Part shown: piece after piece, positions 1 through 8,626 of the stretch | Layout: every line of letters starts with the position of its first letter | Numbering within the stretch: the first letter of the stretch is position 1 | NCBI GenBank assembly: GCA_002345675.1 | Contig: DDWL01000070.1 | Coordinates: 4,566 to 25,447 of the forward strand | Reading direction: 5' to 3' | DNA: 20,882 nucleotides | Source: Bacteroidales bacterium UBA2287 | GTDB lineage: Bacteria > Bacteroidota > Bacteroidia > Bacteroidales > Tenuifilaceae | The notes under the pieces: generated by a model | What the model was told of the DNA's origin: nothing | What the model saw: the letters and a program-made list of their open reading frames with translations, nothing else | The model's database searches: none | Made by a program: the position numbers and the translations under genes

Positions 1-80
1 AGCGTCATCTGTGTTCTATTGTTGTGCAATCGTTTCCATCAAAAATCTGCAATTCAATGGCCATAAACTGCTCAACAACA

Positions 81-111
81 TTTTCGGATTCGCCTTTTTT
101 ATTTACCTTTG
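81..111 (+). promoter_or_regulatory. Predicted promoter of the pyruvate oxidoreductase gene
   Basis: A Bacteroidota-type -7 box TACCTTTG lies at 104-111, with a degenerate -33 element TTTTC beginning at 81, 19 bases before it. Transcription would begin near 114-116, giving a leader of about 50 bases rich in A and T. The -7 box is a full match to TAnnTTTG; the -33 element is weak, so activity is inferred from position and the -7 match. Confidence 0.6.
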
Positions 112-164
112 CTAAGTTATGCTGAAATCGTAATTCACTCAATATCAACAAAATCAATATTCAA

Positions 165-3100
165 ATGGCAAAGAATAAAAAGTTTATTACCTGCGACGGA
201 AACTACGCCGCAGCGCACATCGCCTATATGTTCAGCGAGGTTGCCGCAATTTACCCAATTACTCCATCGTCGACAATGGCCGAGTACATTGACGAATGGG
301 CAGCCTTTGGCCGTAAAAATATTTTTGGCGAAACGGTAAAGGTAACCGAAATGCAGTCGGAAGCTGGTGCTGCTGGCGCTGTTCACGGTTCGTTACAGGC
401 TGGCGCATTAACTACTACATACACTGCATCGCAGGGATTGCTTCTAATGATTCCTAACATGTACAAAATTGCTGGCGAGCTTCTACCTGGTGTTTTCCAC
501 GTTTCGGCACGTAGCTTAGCTGCTCAGGCTCTTTCAATTTTTGGCGACCACAGCGACGTTATGAGTACTCGTCAAACTGGTTTTGCCATGCTGGCAACTG
601 GTAGCGTACAGGAAGTTATGGACCTAGCAGGTGTTGCTCACCTTGCATCTATTAAAACTAGGGTTCCATTCCTACACTTCTTCGACGGTTTTCGTACATC
701 GCACGAAATTCAAAAAATTGAGGTTCTCGAAACCGAGCAGCTTGCTGGTTTAGTCGACCAAAAAGCGCTTCAGGCTTTCCGCGACCGCGCTCTTAACCCC
801 GAGCACCCTGTAACACGCGGTACTGCTCAAAATCCCGACATTTACTTCCAGTCGCGCGAAGCTGCAAACAAATTCTACGATGCAGTTCCCGATGTGGTTG
901 CCTCGTACATGGACGAAATTTCGAAGTTAACTGGTCGCCAGTACCAACCATTTGTGTACTACGGACACAAAGAGGCTGAGAACGTAATTATTGCCATGGG
1001 ATCAATTACCGAAACAACCCGCGAGGTAGTTGATTACCTAATGGAAAAAGGGGAAAAGGTTGGTCTTTTGGCTGTTCACCTTTACCGCCCATTCTCGGCT
1101 AAGCACTTCTTTAAAGCAATTCCTGCAGGCGTAAAACGTATTTGCGTTCTCGACCGTACAAAGGAACCCGGCGCTAATGGCGATCCATTATATCTTGATG
1201 TAAAAGACCTTTTCTACGGAAAAGACAAAGCACCTTTAATAGTAGGTGGCCGCTACGGTTTAAGTTCGAAGGACACAACACCTGCTCAAATTATTTCGGT
1301 TTTCGACAACCTTAAAGCAAAGGAGCCCAAAAATCAGTTTACAGTTGGTATTATTGACGATGTTACCTTTAGGTCACTTCCTCTTCTTCCCGAAATTAAC
1401 CTTGCACCTAAAGGTACTTTCCAAGGTAAATTTTACGGAATTGGCGCCGACGGAACAGTAGGTGCAAACAAAAACTCCATTAAAATTATTGGCGAAAATA
1501 CAGACAAGTATTGCCAAGCTTACTTTGCATACGACTCGAAAAAATCGGGTGGTGTAACATCTTCTCACCTTCGTTTTGGCGACCAACCCATTCGTTCGCC
1601 TTACCTAGTAACCACTCCCGACTTTGTGGCTTGCCACGTTCAATCGTATTTAGGTAAGTACGATATGCTTAAAGGTTTGAGAAAAGAAGGAACCTTTCTT
1701 CTGAATACTATTTGGGACGTAGAGGAAACAAAGCATAATTTACCAAACTCGGTTAAAAAGTATTTGGCCGACAATAAAATTAATTTCTACATTATTAACG
1801 CAACCAAAATTGCCGACGAAATTGGCCTTGGTGAGCGTACTAACACTATAATGCAGAGCACTTTCTTTAAAATATCCAATGTAATTCCTTACGAATTAGC
1901 AGTAAAGGATATGAAAGAAGCAGTTGAACATAGCTACGGTCGTAAGGGACAAGATATTGTAGATATGAATAATGCTGCAATTGACAGGGGTGGCGAGGCT
2001 ATTAAAATTGACGTACCTGCCGAATGGGCTAATCTTACACCCGAAGCTCCTATGCACATAAAGGGTGCTCCTGAATTTATTAACAAAGCGGTTCTTCCAA
2101 TAAATTTGCAAATGGGCGACAATTTGCCTGTTAGCACCTTTACTAATCGTGAAGACGGAACATTTCCTGCAGGTACAACTGAGTACGAAAAGCGAGGAAT
2201 TGCTGTTAACGTTCCCGAGTGGATAGCCGACAACTGTATTCAGTGTAACCAGTGTGCATATGTTTGTCCTCATGCTGCTATTAGGCCATATTTACTAACT
2301 GATGAGGAACTAGCCAAAGCACCAGCAGGAACTACAATTCAAAGGGGTCGTGGTGGTATTAAGGAGTACAATTTCCGTATTCAGGTTAGTCCTCTCGATT
2401 GTACTGGTTGCGGCAACTGTATCGATGTTTGCCCAGCTCCAAAAAAAGCACTTGATTTAAAGCCGCTCGAATCGCAAATGGCAGAGGCCGAAAGGTACTT
2501 ACACATGCACCACAAAGTTGGCTACAAGGATACCATTTTAGGTAAGGATAAAAGTGTTAAGAATAGTCAGTTTGCACAGCCACTATTCGAGTTTAGCGGT
2601 GCCTGCGCAGGTTGCGGCGAAACTCCTTACATTAAAGCTATTACCCAGCTTTATGGCGAGCGTATGATTGTTGCTAACGCAACAGGTTGCTCGTCGATTT
2701 ATGGTGGTTCGGCTCCATCGACCCCATACACAACTAATAAAGATGGTTTTGGTCCAGCTTGGGCAAACTCACTTTTCGAAGACAATGCCGAGTTTGGTTT
2801 AGGAATTGCAACTGGTGTTGACAAGTTACGCGACAGGGTTGTTGACAGGCTTGAAAAAGCCATTGAAGGCAACTACAGTAGCGAAGCAAAAGATGCCATG
2901 AAGGCTTGGATTAGCAGCAAGGACAATGCTGAAGCATCGAAAGTTGCTTCGGAAAACCTTATTACTGTTCTCGAAAAAATTAACGATAATATGGCTAAGG
3001 AACTTCTTGCCATTAAGCAGTACTTCGTTAAAAAATCGATTTGGATATTTGGTGGTGACGGGTGGGCTTACGATATTGGTTATGGTGGCCTCGACCACGT

Positions 3101-3695
3101 CCTTGCTTCGGGCGAAAACGTTAACGTGTTAGTAATGGACACCGAAGTTTACTCGAACACCGGAGGTCAGGCTTCGAAATCGACACCAATTGCTGCAGTT
3201 GCTAAGTTTGCTGCTTCGGGTAAGCGTATTCGCAAAAAAGACCTTGGCATGATGGCCATGAGCTATGGTTACGTTTACGTTGCTCAGGTTGCCATAGGTG
3301 CCGATCAGAATCAGTACTTTAAAGCGATTAAGGAGGCTGAAGCATATCCAGGGCCAAGTTTGATTATTGCATATTCGCCATGTATAGCTCATGGTTTGCG
3401 AAATGGAATGGGCAAAACACAGCACGAAGGTAAATTAGCTGTTGAAGCAGGCTACTGGCATAATTACCGCTTTAACCCATTACTCGAGGCCGAAGGAAAG
3501 AATCCATTCACACTCGACTCAAAAGAGCCTAATTGGGATAAATTTCAGGATTTCCTTAAGAGCGAAGTTCGCTACACCTCGTTACAACTTTCGTTCCCCG
3601 AGCAAGCTGCAGGCTTATTCGAAGCTTCGGAGGAAAATGCTCGCTGGAGGTATAAGTCTTATCAGCGTTTGGCAGCAATGGACTTTACTAAGTAA
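165..3695 (+). CDS. nifJ: Pyruvate:ferredoxin (flavodoxin) oxidoreductase, single-chain
   Basis: This cytoplasmic enzyme oxidatively decarboxylates pyruvate with CoA to acetyl-CoA and CO2, passing electrons to ferredoxin or flavodoxin; it is central to anaerobic pyruvate metabolism. The 1176 residues match the usual length of the homodimeric fused form. In order: N-terminal pyruvate-binding region (ITPSSTMAE near the start), gamma and linker domains, a two-cluster ferredoxin domain with CxxCxxCxxxCP motifs at C691/C694/C697/C701 and C746/C749/C752/C756, then the thiamine diphosphate domain with a CAGC motif at 814-817 (proximal cluster ligands) and GDGW at 964-967. The ATG at 165 starts the conserved N-terminus; no Shine-Dalgarno is present. 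It is monocistronic, with its own promoter and a strong terminator. Its many C-ending codons suggest high expression. The sequence supports the family very strongly; the in vivo electron acceptor is not visible. Confidence 0.97.
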   Translation: MAKNKKFITCDGNYAAAHIAYMFSEVAAIYPITPSSTMAEYIDEWAAFGRKNIFGETVKVTEMQSEAGAAGAVHGSLQAGALTTTYTASQGLLLMIPNMYKIAGELLPGVFHVSARSLAAQALSIFGDHSDVMSTRQTGFAMLATGSVQEVMDLAGVAHLASIKTRVPFLHFFDGFRTSHEIQKIEVLETEQLAGLVDQKALQAFRDRALNPEHPVTRGTAQNPDIYFQSREAANKFYDAVPDVVASYMDEISKLTGRQYQPFVYYGHKEAENVIIAMGSITETTREVVDYLMEKGEKVGLLAVHLYRPFSAKHFFKAIPAGVKRICVLDRTKEPGANGDPLYLDVKDLFYGKDKAPLIVGGRYGLSSKDTTPAQIISVFDNLKAKEPKNQFTVGIIDDVTFRSLPLLPEINLAPKGTFQGKFYGIGADGTVGANKNSIKIIGENTDKYCQAYFAYDSKKSGGVTSSHLRFGDQPIRSPYLVTTPDFVACHVQSYLGKYDMLKGLRKEGTFLLNTIWDVEETKHNLPNSVKKYLADNKINFYIINATKIADEIGLGERTNTIMQSTFFKISNVIPYELAVKDMKEAVEHSYGRKGQDIVDMNNAAIDRGGEAIKIDVPAEWANLTPEAPMHIKGAPEFINKAVLPINLQMGDNLPVSTFTNREDGTFPAGTTEYEKRGIAVNVPEWIADNCIQCNQCAYVCPHAAIRPYLLTDEELAKAPAGTTIQRGRGGIKEYNFRIQVSPLDCTGCGNCIDVCPAPKKALDLKPLESQMAEAERYLHMHHKVGYKDTILGKDKSVKNSQFAQPLFEFSGACAGCGETPYIKAITQLYGERMIVANATGCSSIYGGSAPSTPYTTNKDGFGPAWANSLFEDNAEFGLGIATGVDKLRDRVVDRLEKAIEGNYSSEAKDAMKAWISSKDNAEASKVASENLITVLEKINDNMAKELLAIKQYFVKKSIWIFGGDGWAYDIGYGGLDHVLASGENVNVLVMDTEVYSNTGGQASKSTPIAAVAKFAASGKRIRKKDLGMMAMSYGYVYVAQVAIGADQNQYFKAIKEAEAYPGPSLIIAYSPCIAHGLRNGMGKTQHEGKLAVEAGYWHNYRFNPLLEAEGKNPFTLDSKEPNWDKFQDFLKSEVRYTSLQLSFPEQAAGLFEASEENARWRYKSYQRLAAMDFTK

Positions 3696-3713
3696 ATTGC
3701 TTACTATATTTCT

Positions 3714-3746
3714 AAAAAAAAGGGGTGCTACGGCATCCCTTTTTTT
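3714..3746 (+). terminator. Intrinsic terminator after nifJ
   Basis: A GGGGTGC/GCATCCC stem (one G-T pair) with a TACG loop is flanked by an A run on the left and seven T residues on the right, 18 bases after the nifJ stop. The A/T flanks extend the stem and would let it work in either direction. Confidence 0.9.
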
Positions 3747-3774
3747 GTTAATAGAATTTTTATGCATAAATTAG
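3744..3774 (+). promoter_or_regulatory. Predicted promoter of the sensor kinase gene
   Basis: TTTG at 3744-3747 is followed after 19 bases by TAAATTAG at 3767-3774, one mismatch from TAnnTTTG. The -33 element is formed by the end of the T-run of the nifJ terminator. The leader to the GTG start at 3796 would be about 20 bases. Confidence 0.45.
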
Positions 3775-3795
3775 CATTACCAGAGCAACTGAAAA

Positions 3796-6792
3796 GTGAT
3801 AAAAGAAATTCAATTAGTTATTAGGTTTAAGAAAATTCGCCACGCACTTTGCGTTGTACTTTTAATGCTAAACTATATTAATGGTATAGCACAGTCGTTA
3901 GTTGTTCCCCAGCCTGTTTTCGAAAACTACACTTCCGATAGCGGCTTGCCATCGAGCGAAATATACCACGCCTATCAAGATTCGCTTGGGTATATTTGGT
4001 TTGCAACGGCTAATGGTGTAAGCCGTTTCGATGGTAATAAATTCGAGAATTTCGACCTCGACAATGGACTTGTGGATAACACAATTGAGGAAATATACCC
4101 CGATTATAAAGGTCGACTTTGGTTTATATCGAGTTCTGGGAAACTTGCTTACTACCAAAAGGGAACTATTTTTCCTTACCTCTATAACGATAAAATTCAA
4201 AAGATGCTTCCTGCCACAAGGGGGCCAGTGAAAAACAGTTTTTACATCGACAGATCCGAAAATATTTACATATCCTTTAAAAAATTTGGATGCCTTAAAA
4301 TATCTAAGGATGGAATGTTTCAGAAACTTTCGGATTTTTACGACGAAGGAGTTGTTGTTATTGATAGGTTTATTACTGGAAATGCACTTGTTGTTTGTCC
4401 TCAAAAACCTAAAGAGAATATTCTTCGATACTCCGACGGAGAAAATAAGTATACATGGAATTACCAAAAAGAAATTGGACAAACCTTGGTTTACAACTTT
4501 CATACATTTGCTAGTTTTCTGCCCGATAATTCGTTAATCGTATCTAGTTGGAATTTTCTTTTTAAACTGAATAAAGGGGAAGTAAAAACAAAAATTAATT
4601 TCGGTTCCGAAATTATTTGGCTTAGCATTGACAAAAGCAACAATCTTTGGGTCGCTCCGTCAAAAGGCGGTGTAATTTGTTTCCCTAATTTTCGTATCGA
4701 TCAAGAACCTAGTTTGCGAATACTTAGCGGTATGCAAATAACATCGATTTTAACCGACAAGGAAAATGGTGTTTGGTTCACTACACTAAACAATGGTGTA
4801 TACTACACTCGCAACATAAACGCTAGAACATACTCAAAGGAAAACGATTTTACGAATTTTGGACTAAGTTCAATTTATGCTAAAAACAATATTCTTTACA
4901 TTGGTTTTGATAATGGTAAACTTGGAGTAATTGAAAAAAATATACTAAATTTTCTTGAGCCTGCTAAAAACATCTTTTTTGCCTCTACTATTCGCGATAT
5001 AATAAATAAGAACAATGATGAAATATGGGTGCTTTCGAGTACTGCAATTCATAGCCTTTCGAATAATAAGTTTACTCACTATAATCGCTCGCTAAATAAC
5101 TATCTAGGTATTCACCCTCGCCAAATTATTTCTTCCTTAAAGGGCGACTTTATTATTGCTTCAGCTCAAGGAATTAAGCGTTTCGATGGCGGTAGAATTA
5201 CATATGATTCATTCATTTTAAAGGAATTTTCGGCTGTTGTTTATAGCGTTTTCGAAAAACCCAATGGCCATATTCTGTTAGGTTGTGCAAATGGTTTATG
5301 GAGCTACGATGGGAAATCGTATTCGTATCTCGGTGAAAATGAACCTCTCCTAAGCAAACAAATTTTGTCAATTTCGGGAAGCAACGATGGACGAATTTAC
5401 CTTGGAACAAAGGGGCTGGGGCTGGTTGTGATAAATGCTAATGGAACACTTACCCAACTAAGGGAAGAGGATGGTATTGCGAGTCAAACAGTTAACCAGG
5501 TTTACTTCGATGGTGAGCATATTTGGCTGGCAACTAGCGAAGGTGCAACTCGCCTCTCGGTAAACCCAAATGGTACATTTAAAGTGCTGCAAATTAATAA
5601 GTCGAAGGGGTTACCTACTAACGACGTTCAAAAAATATTTAGGTATAAAAACGATATACTAATTGGAACACGCAAGGGACTTACATTGCTTAGTGCTGAT
5701 AATTTAAATCGAAACATAGTAGTTCCACTTTGTCATATAACAAAAATTCGTGTTAATAATTCCGATCAAACCTTTAACGACACTTTGCTGCAATTGAATT
5801 ACAGCCAGAAATTAATTGATATAAGCTATAAAGGGTTGACCTTTTTAAACGGAGCAGAAAAACAGTATAGGTATCGTATGTTTGGGCTCGACACAACATG
5901 GGTATACACAAACAATACAAATGCCATTTACTCAAATTTACCAAGTCTCAAGTATACTTTCGAAGTACAATGCCAAAATAACGACGGCCTCTGGAGCGAA
6001 ACGGCTAAACTAAATATATACATTAAAAAAGCATATTGGCAAACCAATTTCTTTATTGCAATTTCAGCATTTTTCTTCTCGTTGCTAATTTTTATTATTT
6101 ACCGCATTCGAATAACTGCCATTAAACGGCGCAACGAACTTATAAATCTCACAAATTTATATAAACAGCAATCGCTTAGGCAGCAAATGAATCCTCACTT
6201 TATATTCAATACGCTTAACTCAATTCAACTTTATATACTACAAAACGACCCGTTAAACTCGCAAAAGTACTTAACAAAGTTTGCTCGCCTAATCCGAATG
6301 ACCCTCGATAACTCTCAAGAACAATACATAACAGTAAAAGATGAACTCGAAGCTTTACGCCTTTACCTCGAACTGGAATCGCTTCGACTTGAGGATAAAC
6401 TCGAGTTCGAAGTTGAAGTTGAGTCGCCTGAAATTAACAATCTTAAAATCCCAACGCTGCTTATTCAGCCCTTTGTCGAAAATTCTATTTGGCATGGAAT
6501 AATGCTTAAAGACGACAAGCGAGGAAAGATTAAAGTTACAGTTGCTAAAAGTAATGGGTTAATTTTATGTAAAGTTGAAGATAACGGTATTGGTAGGAAA
6601 AAGGCTCTTGAAATAAAGGATAAGTATGCAAAGGATCATAAGTCGCTTGGATTTAAAATTACAAGCCAAAGGGTTGAAATACTGAACTTAATATACCGCG
6701 ATAAGTTTTCGATCGACTATATCGACCTACTTGATGAACATAATCAACCTTCGGGAACACTTGTAATTATTAAAATACCTGTAGATCAGTAG
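3796..6792 (+). CDS. Propeller-type sensor histidine kinase of the LytS family
   Basis: A 998-residue membrane sensor that should phosphorylate the LytTR regulator encoded next. A signal peptide (basic residues near 12-16, hydrophobic stretch about 17-27) leads into a long periplasmic region of repeated short blades typical of two-component regulator beta-propellers (for example YIWFATANG, GVWFTT, HIWLATSEG), then a Y_Y_Y-type domain near 690-745. One membrane helix lies at about 750-770. The cytoplasmic His_kinase domain has the phospho-acceptor in NPHFIFNTLNS (H801), the N box PFVENSIWHGI (N896) and the ATP lid DNGIG (929-933). The start is GTG; the next ATG (3865) would remove the basic part of the signal peptide, so GTG is preferred. 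The periplasmic ligand cannot be read from sequence. Many relatives sense glycans, but nothing here points to a polysaccharide locus. Confidence 0.93.
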   Translation: MIKEIQLVIRFKKIRHALCVVLLMLNYINGIAQSLVVPQPVFENYTSDSGLPSSEIYHAYQDSLGYIWFATANGVSRFDGNKFENFDLDNGLVDNTIEEIYPDYKGRLWFISSSGKLAYYQKGTIFPYLYNDKIQKMLPATRGPVKNSFYIDRSENIYISFKKFGCLKISKDGMFQKLSDFYDEGVVVIDRFITGNALVVCPQKPKENILRYSDGENKYTWNYQKEIGQTLVYNFHTFASFLPDNSLIVSSWNFLFKLNKGEVKTKINFGSEIIWLSIDKSNNLWVAPSKGGVICFPNFRIDQEPSLRILSGMQITSILTDKENGVWFTTLNNGVYYTRNINARTYSKENDFTNFGLSSIYAKNNILYIGFDNGKLGVIEKNILNFLEPAKNIFFASTIRDIINKNNDEIWVLSSTAIHSLSNNKFTHYNRSLNNYLGIHPRQIISSLKGDFIIASAQGIKRFDGGRITYDSFILKEFSAVVYSVFEKPNGHILLGCANGLWSYDGKSYSYLGENEPLLSKQILSISGSNDGRIYLGTKGLGLVVINANGTLTQLREEDGIASQTVNQVYFDGEHIWLATSEGATRLSVNPNGTFKVLQINKSKGLPTNDVQKIFRYKNDILIGTRKGLTLLSADNLNRNIVVPLCHITKIRVNNSDQTFNDTLLQLNYSQKLIDISYKGLTFLNGAEKQYRYRMFGLDTTWVYTNNTNAIYSNLPSLKYTFEVQCQNNDGLWSETAKLNIYIKKAYWQTNFFIAISAFFFSLLIFIIYRIRITAIKRRNELINLTNLYKQQSLRQQMNPHFIFNTLNSIQLYILQNDPLNSQKYLTKFARLIRMTLDNSQEQYITVKDELEALRLYLELESLRLEDKLEFEVEVESPEINNLKIPTLLIQPFVENSIWHGIMLKDDKRGKIKVTVAKSNGLILCKVEDNGIGRKKALEIKDKYAKDHKSLGFKITSQRVEILNLIYRDKFSIDYIDLLDEHNQPSGTLVIIKIPVDQ

Positions 6793-6840
6793 TTATCGTC
6801 GTTTTTTTTCGAAACAAGGCATTTAAACTGAGGTTTTTGC

Positions 6841-6848
6841 TATTTTTG
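6841..6848 (+). promoter_or_regulatory. Possible internal promoter before the response regulator
   Basis: TATTTTTG matches the TAnnTTTG -7 box exactly and lies 14 bases before the regulator ATG. No convincing -33 TTTG is seen about 20 bases upstream. If used, it would let the regulator, yqgF and def be expressed apart from the large kinase. Confidence 0.4.
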
Positions 6849-6862
6849 CAGCTGTTTAAATT

Positions 6863-7636
6863 ATGCCAATGCTCAGAGCCTTACTTGTCGACGATGAACT
6901 TCACGCTGTAAAGTCGCTCGAAATTTTACTTAAAGAGTGTACTCCACAAGTCGAAGTGGTTGGAATTGCCCGTTCCGCCAGCGAAGCGCTTGCAATGGCT
7001 TCAACACTTAACCCCAACTTAGTTTTTCTCGACATTGAAATGCCCCCCGAAACGGGTTTCGACTTTTTGGCACAGTGTAAAGAGGTTGAATTCGAAGTTA
7101 TTTTTGTTACTGCATACAACCACTACGCAGTTAAGGCATTTAAACACAGCGCAATTGACTATATAATGAAGCCTGTTGATTTAGATGACCTAAAGGCAGC
7201 TGTGAAAAAGGCTTCGGAATCGATTAAAATAGCACAATCGTCGAAAATGCGCTATAGCATTCTGTTCGATAATCTTCGTGAAGTAATTCCACGTAAATTA
7301 GTTTTTCGAACTTCCGAAGGGTATAGATACTTTGATGTAAACGACATAATTTCAATTCATATTGATGGAAATGTGCTCAGCATACTGTCGGTTATAAAAA
7401 CAACCGAAACCATTATTGTTAAGGATAAGGCTGTGTTGTCGAGCCTCGATGAAAAAGGATTTTTGAACTTAGGTTCAACTCTTGTTAACCTGGCAAAGGT
7501 TTCACGAATCGATAAAGCCGAAGGCGGAAGAGCCGTGATGTCCAACGAATCGGTAATTCACTTGAATGGTTTTCCTCGCGATGTTTTTATTCAAAAACTC
7601 GAAGAGTTTAATAATGTCAGTTTTACTAAAAAATAG
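6863..7636 (+). CDS. LytTR-family response regulator
   Basis: A 257-residue DNA-binding response regulator and the likely partner of the kinase ending 70 bases upstream. The receiver domain (about 4-120) shows the acidic pair D10-D11, the phospho-acceptor D57 in FLDIEMP, T83 and K103 in the KPVD motif. The LytTR DNA-binding domain fills about 145-250, from RKLVFRTSEGYR to the end. The ATG at 6863 gives the expected receiver start; ATG at 6869 is a possible alternative that loses two residues. The gene overlaps yqgF by 23 bases in another frame, so the two are translationally linked. No obvious paired LytTR-type binding repeat was found nearby, so the target genes are unknown. Confidence 0.95.
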   Translation: MPMLRALLVDDELHAVKSLEILLKECTPQVEVVGIARSASEALAMASTLNPNLVFLDIEMPPETGFDFLAQCKEVEFEVIFVTAYNHYAVKAFKHSAIDYIMKPVDLDDLKAAVKKASESIKIAQSSKMRYSILFDNLREVIPRKLVFRTSEGYRYFDVNDIISIHIDGNVLSILSVIKTTETIIVKDKAVLSSLDEKGFLNLGSTLVNLAKVSRIDKAEGGRAVMSNESVIHLNGFPRDVFIQKLEEFNNVSFTKK

Positions 7637-8060
7637 GCTGAGTTTGGGACGGATAATTGCACTCGATGTGGGACGTAAAAGAACAGGAATAGCTGTTTCC
7701 GATCCCTTGAAAATTATTGCTAACGGTATCGAAACTGTTTCAACGGGCTTGCTATTCGATTTTTTAAAAAGCTACATGCAAAAGGAGCAGGTTGAAATTT
7801 TTGTGGTTGGATACCCTAAGCAAATGAACAACCAGCCCTCGGAAGCTGTTAAGTATGTCGAACCGGTTTTAAACAGGCTTAAAAAGGTTTATCCTGCTAT
7901 TCCTGTTGTGCTTCACGACGAAAGGTTCACTTCAAAAATGGCTCATCAAACCATGATTGATGCAGGATTAGGAAAAAAGGATAGGCAAAATAAAGCGCTA
8001 GTCGATACAATTAGCGCTACTATTATACTACAATCGTATTTACAAACGAAAGAAATTTAG
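7614..8060 (+). CDS. yqgF: YqgF/RuvX-type putative Holliday junction resolvase or pre-16S rRNA nuclease
   Basis: A 148-residue RuvC-fold protein. Relatives have been described as a Holliday junction resolvase and, in Escherichia coli, as the nuclease maturing the 5' end of 16S rRNA. The motif ALDVGRKRTGIAVSD contains the first catalytic acid D18; DERFTS (D102-E103) and the late D131 complete the expected acidic site. The ATG at 7614 gives the normal family length and starts just before the first strand; an in-frame ATG at 7566 would add 16 residues unlike the family and lies deeper inside the regulator gene. It overlaps the regulator by 23 bases and is separated from def by 6 bases, so it belongs to that operon. 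Which of the two activities applies here cannot be told. Confidence 0.93.
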   Translation: MSVLLKNRLSLGRIIALDVGRKRTGIAVSDPLKIIANGIETVSTGLLFDFLKSYMQKEQVEIFVVGYPKQMNNQPSEAVKYVEPVLNRLKKVYPAIPVVLHDERFTSKMAHQTMIDAGLGKKDRQNKALVDTISATIILQSYLQTKEI

Positions 8061-8066
8061 ACGGTT

Positions 8067-8621
8067 ATGATAAAACCTATTTACATTTTTGGCGCACCTG
8101 TACTTCGAAAAGTTGCAGAAGATATTACCCCCGATTACCCAAATCTTGAGCAGTTAATTGCCGACATGTTCGAAACCATGGCGCACTCCGATGGTATAGG
8201 ACTTGCCGCACCACAAGTTGGACTGTCAATTCGGCTGTTTGTTGTCGATTGCAGCCCACTTGAAGAGGATCACCCAGAACTTAAGGATTTTAAAAAGGTA
8301 TTTTTAAATGCTCATATTATCGAGCGTTCGGGCGAAGTTAAACTTTATAACGAGGGCTGCCTAAGCATTCCTGGGCTACGCGAGGATGTAAATCGCGAAT
8401 CGACAATACTTATGAAGTATGTCGATGAGAATTTTGTTTCTTACGAGGAGCAGTTCGATGGGGTAGTGGCCAGAGTTATTCAGCACGAGTACGACCACCT
8501 CGATGGTATACTTTTCCCCGATCGGCTATCAAATATTAAAAAGCAAATTATTAAAGGAAAATTACAGGGAATTTCGAAAGGTCGATTTAGCGCAAACTAC
8601 CGATATAAGTTGGCGCTTTAA
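8067..8621 (+). CDS. def: Peptide deformylase
   Basis: This metalloenzyme removes the formyl group from the initiator methionine of nascent proteins. All three family motifs are present in 184 residues: GIGLAAPQVG near 43-52, EGCLS with metal ligand C98, and QHEYDH with metal ligands H140 and H144 and catalytic E141. The gene follows yqgF by 6 bases. It converges on the yciO-like gene with only 5 bases between the two stop codons, and I see no terminator between them. The yqgF-def pairing is a common arrangement in Bacteroidota. Confidence 0.98.
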   Translation: MIKPIYIFGAPVLRKVAEDITPDYPNLEQLIADMFETMAHSDGIGLAAPQVGLSIRLFVVDCSPLEEDHPELKDFKKVFLNAHIIERSGEVKLYNEGCLSIPGLREDVNRESTILMKYVDENFVSYEEQFDGVVARVIQHEYDHLDGILFPDRLSNIKKQIIKGKLQGISKGRFSANYRYKLAL

Positions 8622-8626
8622 GCTGG

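Noticed and set aside
5..64. A short open frame on the minus strand ending near the left window edge
   Set aside because: Only 20 codons from its ATG, it faces the nifJ promoter, and nothing in the product is recognisable; the left 100 bases otherwise show no gene.
1896..2273. A 125-codon frame on the strand opposite nifJ
   Set aside because: It is the mirror of the strongly conserved ferredoxin-domain coding region and has no promoter or family features.
3898..4503. A 201-codon frame opposite the kinase gene
   Set aside because: The plus-strand frame shows clear propeller blades over the same bases; the antisense frame has a composition typical of a shadow frame.
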